64,000 nucleotides of DNA from an uncultured Tenacibaculum sp. GTDB lineage: Bacteria > Bacteroidota > Bacteroidia > Flavobacteriales > Flavobacteriaceae. Below, piece after piece: positions 1 to 7,785 of this stretch (positions are counted from its first letter, which is position 1; each line of letters opens with the position of its first letter). Where the stretch lies: assembly GCA_947497895.1 (NCBI GenBank), contig CANMIL010000002.1, positions 1 through 64,000 of the forward strand, written 5' to 3'. The notes under the pieces are model-generated. The model did not search any database. It saw nothing but the letters and a program-made list of their open reading frames with translations, and had not been told where the DNA came from. Position numbers and translations under genes: made by a program.

Positions 1-182
1 GACTCGGGAGTTTTGTCTTTTGACTCGGGAGTTTTGTCTTTTGACTCGGGAGTTTTGTCTTTTGACTCGGGAGTTTTGTCTTTTGACTCGGGAGTTTTGT
101 CTTTTGACTCGGGAGTTTTGTCTTTTGACTCGGGAGTTTTGTCTTTTGACTCGGGAGTTTTGTCTTTTGACTCGGGAGTTTT
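1..182. repeat. 21-bp tandem repeat array, nine copies
   Basis: The unit GACTCGGGAGTTTTGTCTTT+T repeats head to tail with a strict 21-bp period from the first base of the window (copies start at 1, 22, 43, 64, 85, 106, 127, 148 and 169; the last is partial). The copies appear identical. Because 21 is a multiple of three, every frame without a stop in the unit stays open, so the heptapeptide frames seen here are a by-product and not evidence of a gene. The array ends about 38 bp before the 3' end of the AraC-type gene and probably continues beyond the left edge. Confidence 0.97.
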
Positions 183-219
183 TAATTTCGCCAGCTCAAT
201 TAACTCCAATAATGAAGAT

Positions 220-1059
220 TTATGCAGTCTTTTGAAATTGCTTCGGTGATTTTCCTGTTGCTTTTGTAAAAAAGCGAGAAAAATAAGCTGGATCATTAAA
301 TCCTAAATCGAATGCGATATGCTTTATCGCTTCATTTGAATATAACAACTTTCTTTTAGCCTCAGTTATTATTCTGTTTTTAATAAAATCGCTTGGAGTT
401 TGACTTCCTATTTTTTGAAAATGTTTACTGAGAGACTTTGGTGACAGACCTAATCTATTAGCATAATCGGTTACACTATGCATTTTTTTGAAGTTTTGCT
501 CTACTAATAAACTAAAATCTTTGTACAACTTGGTTTCTGAATCATCTTTAACAGACTCATACTCTTTTTTTACCCTTACAGAACATACAATAAATTGCCT
601 TAAGTAAGATTGAAGCATGTCATATTGAGCCGTTTCTTCTTGCTCAAACTCTTCAATCAAACTTTCTAATATAAAGTCTAGTTTTTTAATATCCTTTTCA
701 CAAGGTGACACAAAAGGAGTTTTATATACATTATTAAAAAGAACGCCATTACAAGCTACCTCAGCATCATGCGTTTGAATACAATAAAAATCTTTGGTAA
801 AGCTTAACTGATAAGCCTCTTTAACCTTTTCAGACTCTACAGAGAATATTTGACCTGGAGAAAGAAAAAACAAAACATTCCCATTGAAGTCATAGCTTTC
901 AAAATCGATGTTATATATACCTTTCCCTTCTTTAACCCAAACAATTTTATAGGAATCAATTTGTTCTTGCTTATTAACCACACAAGCTTTTTCAAATACT
1001 ACTTGTTGTAAGGAAAATACGTTTTTAAACTGATATGTTTTGATGTCTTGTACAGCCAC
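220..1059 (-). CDS. AraC-family transcriptional regulator
   Basis: A 279-residue protein with an N-terminal cupin-like sensing half and a C-terminal AraC/XylS DNA-binding domain (about residues 185-279). The two helix-turn-helix units are visible: 'NRLGLSPKSLSKHF' and 'IAFDLGFNDPAYFSRFF', the second followed by the family-typical 'TGKSPKQFQ'. It would be a cytoplasmic activator or repressor responding to an unknown ligand. It stands alone and its stop lies next to the 21-bp repeat array. Target genes cannot be told from the sequence. The family is clear; the specific role is unknown. Confidence 0.9.
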   Translation of the reverse strand: MAVQDIKTYQFKNVFSLQQVVFEKACVVNKQEQIDSYKIVWVKEGKGIYNIDFESYDFNGNVLFFLSPGQIFSVESEKVKEAYQLSFTKDFYCIQTHDAEVACNGVLFNNVYKTPFVSPCEKDIKKLDFILESLIEEFEQEETAQYDMLQSYLRQFIVCSVRVKKEYESVKDDSETKLYKDFSLLVEQNFKKMHSVTDYANRLGLSPKSLSKHFQKIGSQTPSDFIKNRIITEAKRKLLYSNEAIKHIAFDLGFNDPAYFSRFFTKATGKSPKQFQKTA

Positions 1060-1646
1060 AACGATATGATTTAGAAGGAATGCTAAAGTTATAAAAATAG
1101 ACGAATTCCTCTACTCTATATTTCAACAATTATTGCGGAAACAACAAAAGATTCAAAGGGTCGATTTTTATCATTTCATGGAGGTTTAGTCGTAAAAACA
1201 AGAATTACTAACACTTTTCTTTTTCTTCTCACAGACAACTCACCAACATAAACAGAACCTGTTTAATAAGAACATCTATTTGCTAAAATTTAACAAACAA
1301 CAACACAACTAAACAATAGAATTAATTAATCCAGTTTCCATTTTCGTCAAAAAGTATCTTTTTTTAGTCAAAATCTTGCAAAGAAACACTACATACTCCG
1401 ACTATATAACAGTAAATCATAATTTTACGTAACAATAACCCCTAAATATTATCACTATGTTGTTTATTTACGAATCTTCGAAAGAAACCTTTAAGTTCTA
1501 CATTTCAAACAAAAAAGCAAAAAGTGCTTTTTACTGGAATTTCAGCTTAAATTAAACATCTCATTGTCAAATAATGCTATTTCATAGATACGTCTTTAAA
1601 AAAATATATCTATGAAATAGCTATTATAAAATTGATAAATTTCATT
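1060..1646. other. 587-bp AT-rich gap, no gene seen
   Basis: This interval separates the AraC-type gene from the 3' end of the minus-strand lysis/fibre operon. I see no credible coding frame and no convincing TTTG/TAnnTTTG promoter. The only clear structure is the 15-bp inverted repeat at 1576-1621, listed separately. The gap marks the left border of the island. Confidence 0.6.
1576..1621 (-). terminator. 15-bp perfect inverted repeat, likely operon terminator
   Basis: The arm GCTATTTCATAGATA at 1576-1590 is perfectly complemented at 1607-1621, with a 16-nt AT-rich loop. It lies just downstream of the last gene of the minus-strand lysis/fibre unit (stop at 1647). There is no strong uridine run, so it could instead be a protein-binding palindrome or an mRNA 3' stabiliser. 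Confidence 0.55.
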
Positions 1647-2243
1647 CTAATTAAACAATCGAAAACCTATTCCTACATTATGAGTCGGTCGGTTTAATTC
1701 ACTTAGATTAATTCGATAGCTAGCAAACCATTTCCCCTTACGATTGTATTGCAATCCTACACTGAGATTATCAAATTTTTGAGAATTACCTCCTACTTCC
1801 GAAAACAAATACATTCCACTACGATAACTTTTAGGATACTCAATCTTTTTAGTAGTTATAATTTCTTTAGGCACTTTTAACTTATAGGAAAACTGACTAT
1901 CTAACAAGTTACCTTTCACTAAATCATAACTATAAATTTCGATATCGTCGTTGATAATTGTATCTTGATATATTTTGGCCTGTTCATAATTTATTCTGTC
2001 TTTTACAAAAACCGTGTCTTTAATTATCTTGTTAACATCATTTTTATGAACATATACCGTTTGGTACTTTATCGTTTGCACTTTGAAAGTATCCACTTTA
2101 ATCTTCCAAATAGTATCACGAACAACAGTAATTTTTGTTTTTTTTGGCTCGAATTCTCTCTTCCTTTTTACTAATAAATTCAAGAAAAGTAAAACAGCAA
2201 CTAACACCAACATTAGATTTTTAATTTTGGTAATTTCCTCCAT
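1647..2243 (-). CDS. Membrane-anchored protein, possible spanin-like lysis accessory
   Basis: A 198-residue protein I do not recognise. It has one N-terminal hydrophobic helix (about residues 10-25) followed by a positive cluster 'KRKRE', then a long charged and beta-prone periplasmic-type region with repeated 'VxDTxxV' motifs. The C-terminal part (about 140-198) has alternating aromatic residues and ends in '...GIGFRLFN', like the last strand of small Bacteroidetes outer-membrane barrels. It is the last gene of the endolysin-holin-fibre unit. Inner-membrane anchor plus outer-membrane-like end in a lysis operon would suit a spanin-like role linking both membranes, but that is inference. The leader holds a hairpin at about 2265-2308. 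Confidence 0.45.
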   Translation of the reverse strand: MEEITKIKNLMLVLVAVLLFLNLLVKRKREFEPKKTKITVVRDTIWKIKVDTFKVQTIKYQTVYVHKNDVNKIIKDTVFVKDRINYEQAKIYQDTIINDDIEIYSYDLVKGNLLDSQFSYKLKVPKEIITTKKIEYPKSYRSGMYLFSEVGGNSQKFDNLSVGLQYNRKGKWFASYRINLSELNRPTHNVGIGFRLFN

Positions 2244-2390
2244 GACTTTTTCGTTTTTTATAGTAGAATGGTAGGTAAATACAATTCGTACTCACCTAAC
2301 CATTTTTCAAAATAGTATTGATTCTTAATAGATTTAAGACGTGATGTTAAGCAAAACAAGGGGATGAATCCCATTGGTTTAGATTTCTTA

Positions 2391-2954
2391 CTACATCACA
2401 ACTGCCACCTCATAACCGTCAGTTGAAATTACTCTATAGGTAACATAGATCGTCACCCCCTCATTTCCAGAACTTACTATCCCTGACGTTTGAGCTGTAA
2501 AATCAGAATTTACTGGAATACCTCTATTTTCTTGTGATCCTTGAGATGTTTTTACAACATAATTATAGGTGTTTACATCAGCTAACGATATCGCTATGAT
2601 ACCGTGATTGAATTCTAAATAAGCATCACCGTAATAAGTCCCGTTAAAATTAAAAACAGAATGTACCGAAAGAATATCAATAATTGTATTTGGTCCTTGA
2701 GCCGGAATAATTGTTTTTAACTGGTTTGATTGTAATTCTGACGCTGAGATAAAAACTTTGGCTGTTTTTACTACAGAATCACTCAAGGTTGTCAATAAAA
2801 CATTTCCTGATGAATCAATATGAAATGTTCTATTATTATCTCCAACGGGTTGTTGTGCATCGATATAACTATCGATTAAATCGGAATACTGTTGTTGTGT
2901 AGGTTTATCTCCTGTTTCAAAGAATTTTTTTAAGGTTTCTTTACTTTTTTTCAT
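2391..2954 (-). CDS. Fibre-like protein A (short paralogue)
   Basis: A 187-residue protein sharing its first roughly 50 residues ('KETLKKFFETGDKPTQQQY', then 'DLIDSYIDAQQ') with the next two genes upstream in the operon, but with an unrelated, beta-rich C-terminal part. I associate this N-terminal module with tail or receptor-binding proteins of Bacteroidetes phages and prophages; this is from memory. A conserved head with a variable tip suggests attachment to a common partner and a changeable binding end. It is preceded by a leader hairpin shared with its paralogues (2981-3024). Confidence 0.6.
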   Translation of the reverse strand: MKKSKETLKKFFETGDKPTQQQYSDLIDSYIDAQQPVGDNNRTFHIDSSGNVLLTTLSDSVVKTAKVFISASELQSNQLKTIIPAQGPNTIIDILSVHSVFNFNGTYYGDAYLEFNHGIIAISLADVNTYNYVVKTSQGSQENRGIPVNSDFTAQTSGIVSSGNEGVTIYVTYRVISTDGYEVAVVM

Positions 2955-2980
2955 CTTTTTTATCTTTTTTCATTCATTTT

Positions 2981-3024
2981 GATAAAAAAGAGTCACTAAA
3001 AACTGGTTTTGCTAGTGACTAGAC
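2981..3024 (-). promoter_or_regulatory. Leader hairpin upstream of fibre gene A
   Basis: In the minus-strand RNA the arms AGUCACUA and UAGUGACU (plus positions 3013-3020 and 2991-2998) pair perfectly over a loop of 14 nt and are followed by CUCUUUUUUAUCA. The element recurs before the other two fibre genes with base-pair-preserving changes. It could be an attenuator or intercistronic terminator that sets fibre expression. Confidence 0.65.
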
Positions 3025-3044
3025 TTTTTGATTATTATCCAATT

Positions 3045-4199
3045 TTAATCTATATGGAAAAACAATGTAGTGTTTTTCATTGATGGGTTATGAACGTATA
3101 CCCCACCTAAACCATTTACGGTAATACCATACACGTTTCCATTATTATCACTTCCAACGCCATAATAAGAGTTTTTTGGTCTAGCTTCAGGAGGTAATGT
3201 TACAACAAAACCTTTATCCTGAGCTGAAAGAGTTACTATTTCTAAGTGGATCACATTACCCTTTTTTCTCCAACGAGCTCTTGTTGCTGTAATTGTATTA
3301 TTTTCAAAAACTAAATCTCTCCAAGGACTCCATATACTCGATAAAGACTTCACTATTGTACCGTGTAACTTATCTTTATGCAATCCACTCGATGAAGCTG
3401 GGAGTCCCCCGTTATATGAGTACATCATAAAACATATGTAACCCGACTTAACAAAATCATCACTCCTTTTAATCTTCATAAAATTAGAATATCCCGAAAA
3501 CAAATGAGCTTCATAACTATTATTCAAAACATCATACAATGTATAGGTATATGGCTCATTAGAACTAACCTTAAAGAATAGGTAATTTTTGATAGTTACA
3601 CCATCATTATAATCTTTAATAATAACAATATTTTTATCAAATGTTAGAGAATTTAAATCTAAAGGAGCTGAAGGAGCAACATGTAAGCGATACTCCTCTT
3701 CCTTAACCAAAGGCCCTAGTGCTTTTAACAAATCCGTTGGTTTATTTTTTATGAAATTCGACTGAGTACTTATATTCTGACTCCAATCTGCCTGAACCTG
3801 AACTCCAGCCCCACCTAATAAACTACTGAAATCAACAGTAAACGTCGAGCTATCATCTCTTTTAAAAGTTGCCATTCCTGCTGGATCCACAGTCCCAGAA
3901 ACCAATCGAGATAAATTTGTATCGTCTAAATAAGTTGTTAAATCTATTTCTTTAACAACCACTCCATCTTTTAATAACGATAGTTTATTTCCTACAATTT
4001 CTGAAAGTGTATACTCTGGTAGCTTTACCTCCGAAACAACACTTACTTCACCTGTTTCATCGATTACAAATCTTCGATTTGCCTCACCTGGTAGTTGTTT
4101 TGCATCAACATAGCTATCAATTAAATTACCATATTGCTCTTGCGTTGGCTTATCGCCAGTTTCAAAATATGTTTTTAAAGTTTCTTTATTTTTTTTCAT
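3045..4199 (-). CDS. Fibre-like protein B
   Basis: A 384-residue paralogue of the genes on both sides. The head ('KETLKTYFETGDKPTQEQY') is followed by about 100 residues almost identical to fibre C ('RRFVIDETGEVSV', 'LTTYLDDTNLSRLVSG', 'TFTVDFSSLLGG') and by one copy of the 'VQADWSQ...FIKNKP' repeat common in long tail fibres. The rest, including a C-terminal beta domain ending 'NTTLFFHID', differs from fibre C. The shared front and divergent tip point to gene duplication with tip diversification. The likely role is receptor binding; an enzymatic tip cannot be excluded. Confidence 0.65.
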   Translation of the reverse strand: MKKNKETLKTYFETGDKPTQEQYGNLIDSYVDAKQLPGEANRRFVIDETGEVSVVSEVKLPEYTLSEIVGNKLSLLKDGVVVKEIDLTTYLDDTNLSRLVSGTVDPAGMATFKRDDSSTFTVDFSSLLGGAGVQVQADWSQNISTQSNFIKNKPTDLLKALGPLVKEEEYRLHVAPSAPLDLNSLTFDKNIVIIKDYNDGVTIKNYLFFKVSSNEPYTYTLYDVLNNSYEAHLFSGYSNFMKIKRSDDFVKSGYICFMMYSYNGGLPASSSGLHKDKLHGTIVKSLSSIWSPWRDLVFENNTITATRARWRKKGNVIHLEIVTLSAQDKGFVVTLPPEARPKNSYYGVGSDNNGNVYGITVNGLGGVYVHNPSMKNTTLFFHID

Positions 4200-4221
4200 C
4201 TTTTTTATCTGTTTATTTTTT

Positions 4222-4265
4222 GATAAAAAAGAGCCACTAAATACTTTATTTGCTAGCGACTAGAC
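4222..4265 (-). promoter_or_regulatory. Leader hairpin upstream of fibre gene B
   Basis: In minus-strand RNA AGUCGCUA (plus 4254-4261) pairs with UAGUGGCU (plus 4232-4239) using two G-U pairs, followed by CUCUUUUUUAUCA. The relation to the other two copies is compensatory: an A-U pair in copy A is G-U here and G-C in copy C. Confidence 0.65.
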
Positions 4266-4307
4266 TTTTGTTTTTTTAAATACCCACTTCTTAAAATAAA
4301 TTTTAAT

Positions 4308-5471
4308 CTAAATTTCTGTCAACTGACCTTTAAACCATTTGGTATCGGATAACCTCAAATAAAATTCTCCTAATTTACTCGAGTTAGTATTTACTATTAT
4401 TGTTCCAATAGGATTAGTTGAAAGTGGTCTATGATTATTTAAAATGGCACTTGTCATGTTATTCCAGTTATCATATAACTGTACATGAGGTGGCTTATTT
4501 TTAATATACCCAGGATCGAATATTGCATTTGCTTTCCAATCTGACTGAACTTGATCTTTTAACTCTGGCTTATTCTTAATGAAATCTGCCTGAGTACTAT
4601 CCGTTTGGCCCCAATCTCCCTGGATCGGAAGAATACTGAAAGCACTCATTTTTTTCGTATACACTCCCGTCGAAGTTGAAAATAACCCTCCGTTATAACC
4701 TACAATTTTAAACGCGATATAACCTGATTTATTTACCTCATCGGTTCTTTCAAGATTTATATATTCCGCATAATTTTTAAAAAGAATTGTTTTCTCTGAG
4801 TTTCTTAAAATATTGAAAACATTATACGCGTAAGGACTTCGAGCCGTTGACTTCAAAAACAAATAACTTTTTGAAACCACATTATTCACATGATAAAAAG
4901 TAACAATATCTTTATCAAAAACTCCATTATCAATAGTAGTTAATTCAGAACCATAAGACCTATACTCTATCTGCTGGAACCCTGGCTCCAAAGCCCTCAA
5001 TAAGTCCCTTGGAGCATTTTTTATAAAATCTTTTTCTGAACTAATCCCTTGATTCCAATCCGCCTGAACTTGCGTGCCTGAACCACCTAACAAACTACTA
5101 AAATCAACAGTAAACGTCGAGTTATCATCTCTTTTAAAAGTTGCCATTCCAGCTGGATCAACAGCTCCCGAAACTAGTCGAGATAAATTTGTGTCATCGA
5201 GATAAGTTGTTAAATCTATTTCTTTCACAACTACACCATCTTTCAATAAAGACAGCTTATTCCCAATAATTTCTGAAAGTGTGTATTCCGGTAATTTTAC
5301 CTCAGAAGCAACACTGACTTCGCCTGTTTCGTCGATAACAAATCTTCGATTTGCCTCTCCTGCTAATTGTTTTGCATCAACATAGCTATCAATTAAATCA
5401 GCGTATTGCTGTTGTGTTGGCTTATCGCCAGTTTCAAAAAATTGTTTTAAAATTTCTTTATTTTGTTTCAT
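4308..5471 (-). CDS. Fibre-like protein C
   Basis: A 387-residue protein with the same head module ('KQFFETGDKPTQQQYADL') and a middle region nearly identical to fibre B. It has three copies of the fibre repeat: 'VQADWNQ...DFIKNAP', 'IQGDWGQ...DFIKNKP' and 'VQSDWKA...GYIKNKP'. The tip ends 'DTKWFKGQLTEI' and is unrelated to that of fibre B. It is the first fibre gene after the holin gene, with a 157-bp gap carrying the shared leader hairpin. By analogy with phage tail fibres it would form a trimeric, receptor-binding rod; no tail genes are nearby. Confidence 0.65.
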   Translation of the reverse strand: MKQNKEILKQFFETGDKPTQQQYADLIDSYVDAKQLAGEANRRFVIDETGEVSVASEVKLPEYTLSEIIGNKLSLLKDGVVVKEIDLTTYLDDTNLSRLVSGAVDPAGMATFKRDDNSTFTVDFSSLLGGSGTQVQADWNQGISSEKDFIKNAPRDLLRALEPGFQQIEYRSYGSELTTIDNGVFDKDIVTFYHVNNVVSKSYLFLKSTARSPYAYNVFNILRNSEKTILFKNYAEYINLERTDEVNKSGYIAFKIVGYNGGLFSTSTGVYTKKMSAFSILPIQGDWGQTDSTQADFIKNKPELKDQVQSDWKANAIFDPGYIKNKPPHVQLYDNWNNMTSAILNNHRPLSTNPIGTIIVNTNSSKLGEFYLRLSDTKWFKGQLTEI

Positions 5472-5592
5472 GTGTTTCTTTTCTTTTTTTGATCACATGT
5501 AACCTTAGATATTTAAAATAATCATTAGCATTAATTGTAATAATTATTTTAAAAATGTCGGTTTCATCTTTTTTATCAGTTTAAAAAATTGT

Positions 5593-5634
5593 TTGATAAA
5601 AAAGAGGCGCTAAAAACAGTGTTAGCGACTAAAC
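5593..5634 (-). promoter_or_regulatory. Leader hairpin between holin gene and fibre gene C
   Basis: In minus-strand RNA AGUCGCUA (plus 5623-5630) and UAGCGCCU (plus 5605-5612) form a stem with one mismatch, followed by CUCUUUUUUAUCA. The upstream arm overlaps the holin stop codon. This is the third copy of the element, so it separates the lysis pair from the fibre genes. Confidence 0.6.
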
Positions 5635-6054
5635 TTTTTCTTTTTTCTCTTTTTCTTCTTCAGCTATTTCTCCCATAGCCTCATTAAATCCACTTTGATT
5701 TAATATTTTATACAACGCCTTTAATGGATTTACCCCATAAATTTTATTGTAATTTTCTAAGATTGATTTTATTTCAGTAATTGCAATAAATCCAGCTATT
5801 ATTTTTAAGAATGGTACTTCATTTACAATATGTTTTTCTAAAAAATGCGCCGAGATTATTACCAAGTTATAGATAAAAAACTTTGATACCGTATTTGCTA
5901 TTTTTTCACTTTTAATAGGTAATTGCAATTTTAACGACGCATAAGCTCCTGTTATAAAATCGACCATAATTAAAAACATTATGGTGGTTAACACTCCATT
6001 TAGTGGCGACAGCAATGCAAATAGCCAAAAAACAAAATGTGTCAACTTATCCAT
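5629..6054 (-). CDS. Phage-type holin
   Basis: A 141-residue membrane protein resembling the Bacteroidetes/Firmicutes phage holin family (Phage_holin_4-like). Hydrophobic segments lie at about residues 8-35 and 60-100, with the typical 'DFITGAYASLK' after the first pair of helices and a charged C-terminus ('EEEKEKKEKV'). It would form membrane lesions that let the endolysin reach the wall. Its start overlaps the end of the endolysin gene by 8 bp, so the two are translationally coupled. This pair is the best evidence that the island ends in lysis of the producing cell. Confidence 0.85.
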   Translation of the reverse strand: MDKLTHFVFWLFALLSPLNGVLTTIMFLIMVDFITGAYASLKLQLPIKSEKIANTVSKFFIYNLVIISAHFLEKHIVNEVPFLKIIAGFIAITEIKSILENYNKIYGVNPLKALYKILNQSGFNEAMGEIAEEEKEKKEKV

Positions 6055-6478
6055 TTTTACTCAATTTTCGATAATCTAAAATTCTATTCTTCGGATAAGC
6101 TTTAATACTCACACTATTTCCTTGGTTACCACCTAAAAGATATACATATCGCTTTGATTCTTTTATTAGAAATCCGACATGCCCTTTCCAGCTCTCAGGT
6201 GAATCTCTCCATAAAACTACAATGTCTCCTTGCTTTGGACTCATTGTAGAGTCTCCAACCGACAACCAGCTTCTTGCCGTTAATCGATTTGATTTTTCAT
6301 AACCTGCCTGTTGTGCTACCCAATTTACAAAGGCACTACACCAAGAGGTTTCATCTTTAAATTTTGAAGCGTCAAATCCTAAAGAGGTAAAGTAATTTAC
6401 TATTTGAGGATGATCTTTTGATCCTTTTACTTCTTTTACTCCGTATTGAGATAACGCTACTGATATTAAACTATTCAT
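6047..6478 (-). CDS. Endolysin, TIGR02594/CHAP-type peptidoglycan hydrolase
   Basis: A 143-residue protein with an NlpC/P60-CHAP-type fold. The likely catalytic Cys47 lies in 'ETSWCSAFVNW', His100 in 'WKGHVGFL', and a polar residue in 'LLGGNQGNSV'. The segment 'PKQGDIVVLWR' is typical of TIGR02594 proteins. It should cleave peptide bonds in peptidoglycan. No signal peptide is visible, so it depends on the holin. It is the first gene after P_lys with a leader of about 150 nt and overlaps the holin gene by 8 bp. Confidence 0.85.
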   Translation of the reverse strand: MNSLISVALSQYGVKEVKGSKDHPQIVNYFTSLGFDASKFKDETSWCSAFVNWVAQQAGYEKSNRLTARSWLSVGDSTMSPKQGDIVVLWRDSPESWKGHVGFLIKESKRYVYLLGGNQGNSVSIKAYPKNRILDYRKLSKNG

Positions 6479-6494
6479 ACAAATGTTTGATTTT
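6479..6494. repeat. 16-bp sequence shared with the toxin-operon leader
   Basis: ACAAATGTTTGATTTT occurs here, next to the endolysin start codon, and again at 15798-15813 in the leader of the 1167-residue protein gene. It contains AAATGTTT, which also ends the operator palindrome at 15901-15913. It may be an auxiliary repressor half-site or a leader element. Confidence 0.6.
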
Positions 6495-6633
6495 AAGCGT
6501 TAGCAGATAAAAACTAGTAAGTTTCTGATTCTTTTTCTCATTTTTTCTTACCTGAAAGGGGATAATCTAACTTTTAAGTTTCTGCATAACATTAAAAAGG
6601 TTAATAATTCCAATGAACTGTTAGAAAGCTCTA

Positions 6634-6665
6634 CAAAGATATAACATTTTACAAAAACACACAAA
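6634..6665 (-). promoter_or_regulatory. P_lys: promoter of the lysis/fibre operon
   Basis: On the minus strand TTTG (6665-6662) is followed after 20 nt by TATCTTTG (6641-6634), a full match to the Bacteroidetes TAnnTTTG form. Transcription would start near 6628, about 150 nt before the endolysin start. The spacer contains the same ACATTTTACAAAAACACA block as the promoter of the toxin operon. Confidence 0.75.
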
Positions 6666-6674
6666 CATTTTACA
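6643..6674. promoter_or_regulatory. Operator-like repeats at P_lys
   Basis: Positions 6643-6667 are identical over 25 bp to 15860-15884 at P_tox. The core ACATTTTACA occurs twice here, starting at 6644 and 6665, 21 bp (two helical turns) apart, so two repressor molecules could bind the same DNA face. The first copy sits inside the promoter spacer, where binding would block RNA polymerase. The probable ligand is the S24 repressor encoded at 15938-16738. Confidence 0.7.
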
Positions 6675-6735
6675 GTTTATTTTGTAATAATTTTGACTCA
6701 AGAAATTAAAACACTGAATAATATTGTAATATAAC

Positions 6736-6768
6736 AAAAGAGGTTGCCAAATTTTGGCAACCTCTTTT
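6736..6768 (-). terminator. Intrinsic terminator after the immunity-gene cluster
   Basis: AAAAGAGGTTGCCAA at 6736-6750 is complemented perfectly at 6754-6768, with a 3-nt gap and flanking A/T runs. It follows the last gene of the toxin/immunity side (stop at 6797) on the minus strand and insulates it from P_lys, which begins about 70 bp further on. Confidence 0.85.
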
Positions 6769-6796
6769 CAAAGTTTATCAATTTAGTCATGAGAAC

Positions 6797-7192
6797 TTAC
6801 TCATCAGTATACCCATATTCATCAACTTGAGGCATACCAGTATATCGAGCTACGGAATTATACAGCGCCTTAGTGTTTACAAAACCTCCATCGGTTTGAT
6901 TACCCTGATCATCATACTCGTAAAAGACTACTGAAGAAGCCCCATATTCCAGAGACTCATATTCAATTTTACCATTATCATGATAATCTACAGCCCACCC
7001 CATCGTTTGTCCATCAACATATTCTTGTTCAGAAGCAATGAAACCGTTATCATGATAGCTAAACACAACAAAACCGGTAAAAGGCTCTCCTTTATACCAA
7101 TACTCTAAGCCTGTATATTTCCCTGTTCCTTTATCATCTAAATCTTCCTCTTTTACTCTTATTTTGTCAGGTCTTTTTAATTCTTGATTCAT
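6797..7192 (-). CDS. YwqK/MORN-like protein, possible immunity protein
   Basis: A 131-residue acidic protein with repeated 'Y..NG.....Y..G' elements: 'GLEYWYKGEPFTGFVVFSY', 'DNGFIASEQEYVDGQ', 'DNGKIEYESLEYG'. These match the MORN-variant repeats of the YwqK family, members of which accompany toxin genes and are often labelled antitoxin. It lacks a signal peptide. It lies 55 bp downstream of the SUKH-3-like gene and just before a strong terminator, so it is the last member of the immunity side. It could protect against a toxin no longer encoded here; that is inference. Confidence 0.6.
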   Translation of the reverse strand: MNQELKRPDKIRVKEEDLDDKGTGKYTGLEYWYKGEPFTGFVVFSYHDNGFIASEQEYVDGQTMGWAVDYHDNGKIEYESLEYGASSVVFYEYDDQGNQTDGGFVNTKALYNSVARYTGMPQVDEYGYTDE

Positions 7193-7247
7193 AAAACAAC
7201 TCTAAGTATTCTTTTGAAATTAGTCTTTATAGATTAGCACTAATACT

Positions 7248-7781
7248 CTAAAACTTTCGATATTTAAAATCATGGGAATGAAAATCAACTAAGTTACCAC
7301 TCCAATCATACCATTTTCCAGAAGTAGTATCTTTAGGATCCAATTCTATTCCACCACCCACATCAACTCTAATAATGGCCTCAATTCCTTTATAAAGATC
7401 ATTACTCAAACATTGACAATATTCACCCAAAAAATAAACTGCCCCATTTTCGTCAACCGCAATATCAAAATTTTCCGGAGAGTACAACCCCACAACATAC
7501 AATTTTCTTCCAATATCATCTGACCAATCCTTAGCAACTGAATCTTCATCCATACCATCTGAATCGAATAAATTTAAACTAATTCTCAATCTATCATTTA
7601 ACTTACTCCTCTCTATTGGGTTTAAAGTCTTTAGTTTTATCCCACCAAATTCCTGGATAAACTGCTTAATAAATTCTGGATAATTATACTTATCCATAAA
7701 AATATCATAATCATTTATCCTTCTATTTTCACTCCAACCAAACTCCATCAAATGATCCTTCATTTTTTCTGTAAAACTCAT
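7248..7781 (-). CDS. SUKH-3-like immunity protein
   Basis: A 177-residue acidic cytoplasmic protein. The front reads 'SENRRINDYDIFMDKYNYPE' and 'IQEFGGIKL', the middle 'IGRKLYVVGLYSPENFDIAV', 'DENGAVYFLGE', and later 'LYKGIEAIIRV'. This pattern matches SUKH-3 immunity proteins, which classically accompany YwqJ-type deaminase toxins. Its start lies 4 bp after the stop of the frameshifted YwqJ-like toxin tip (7786), exactly the expected toxin-immunity order. The gene itself appears intact although the toxin is broken, so it may be kept as protection against sibling strains. Confidence 0.72.
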   Translation of the reverse strand: MSFTEKMKDHLMEFGWSENRRINDYDIFMDKYNYPEFIKQFIQEFGGIKLKTLNPIERSKLNDRLRISLNLFDSDGMDEDSVAKDWSDDIGRKLYVVGLYSPENFDIAVDENGAVYFLGEYCQCLSNDLYKGIEAIIRVDVGGGIELDPKDTTSGKWYDWSGNLVDFHSHDFKYRKF

Positions 7782-7785
7782 CTTT

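Noticed and set aside
1..182. CRISPR array
   Set aside because: The repeats are contiguous with no variable spacers, and no cas genes are in the window.
13..249. ORFs encoding a repeated SFDSGVL heptapeptide (and a second frame with LTREFCL)
   Set aside because: They are open only because the 21-bp DNA repeat is a multiple of three; the start is TTG or internal and several frames are open at once.
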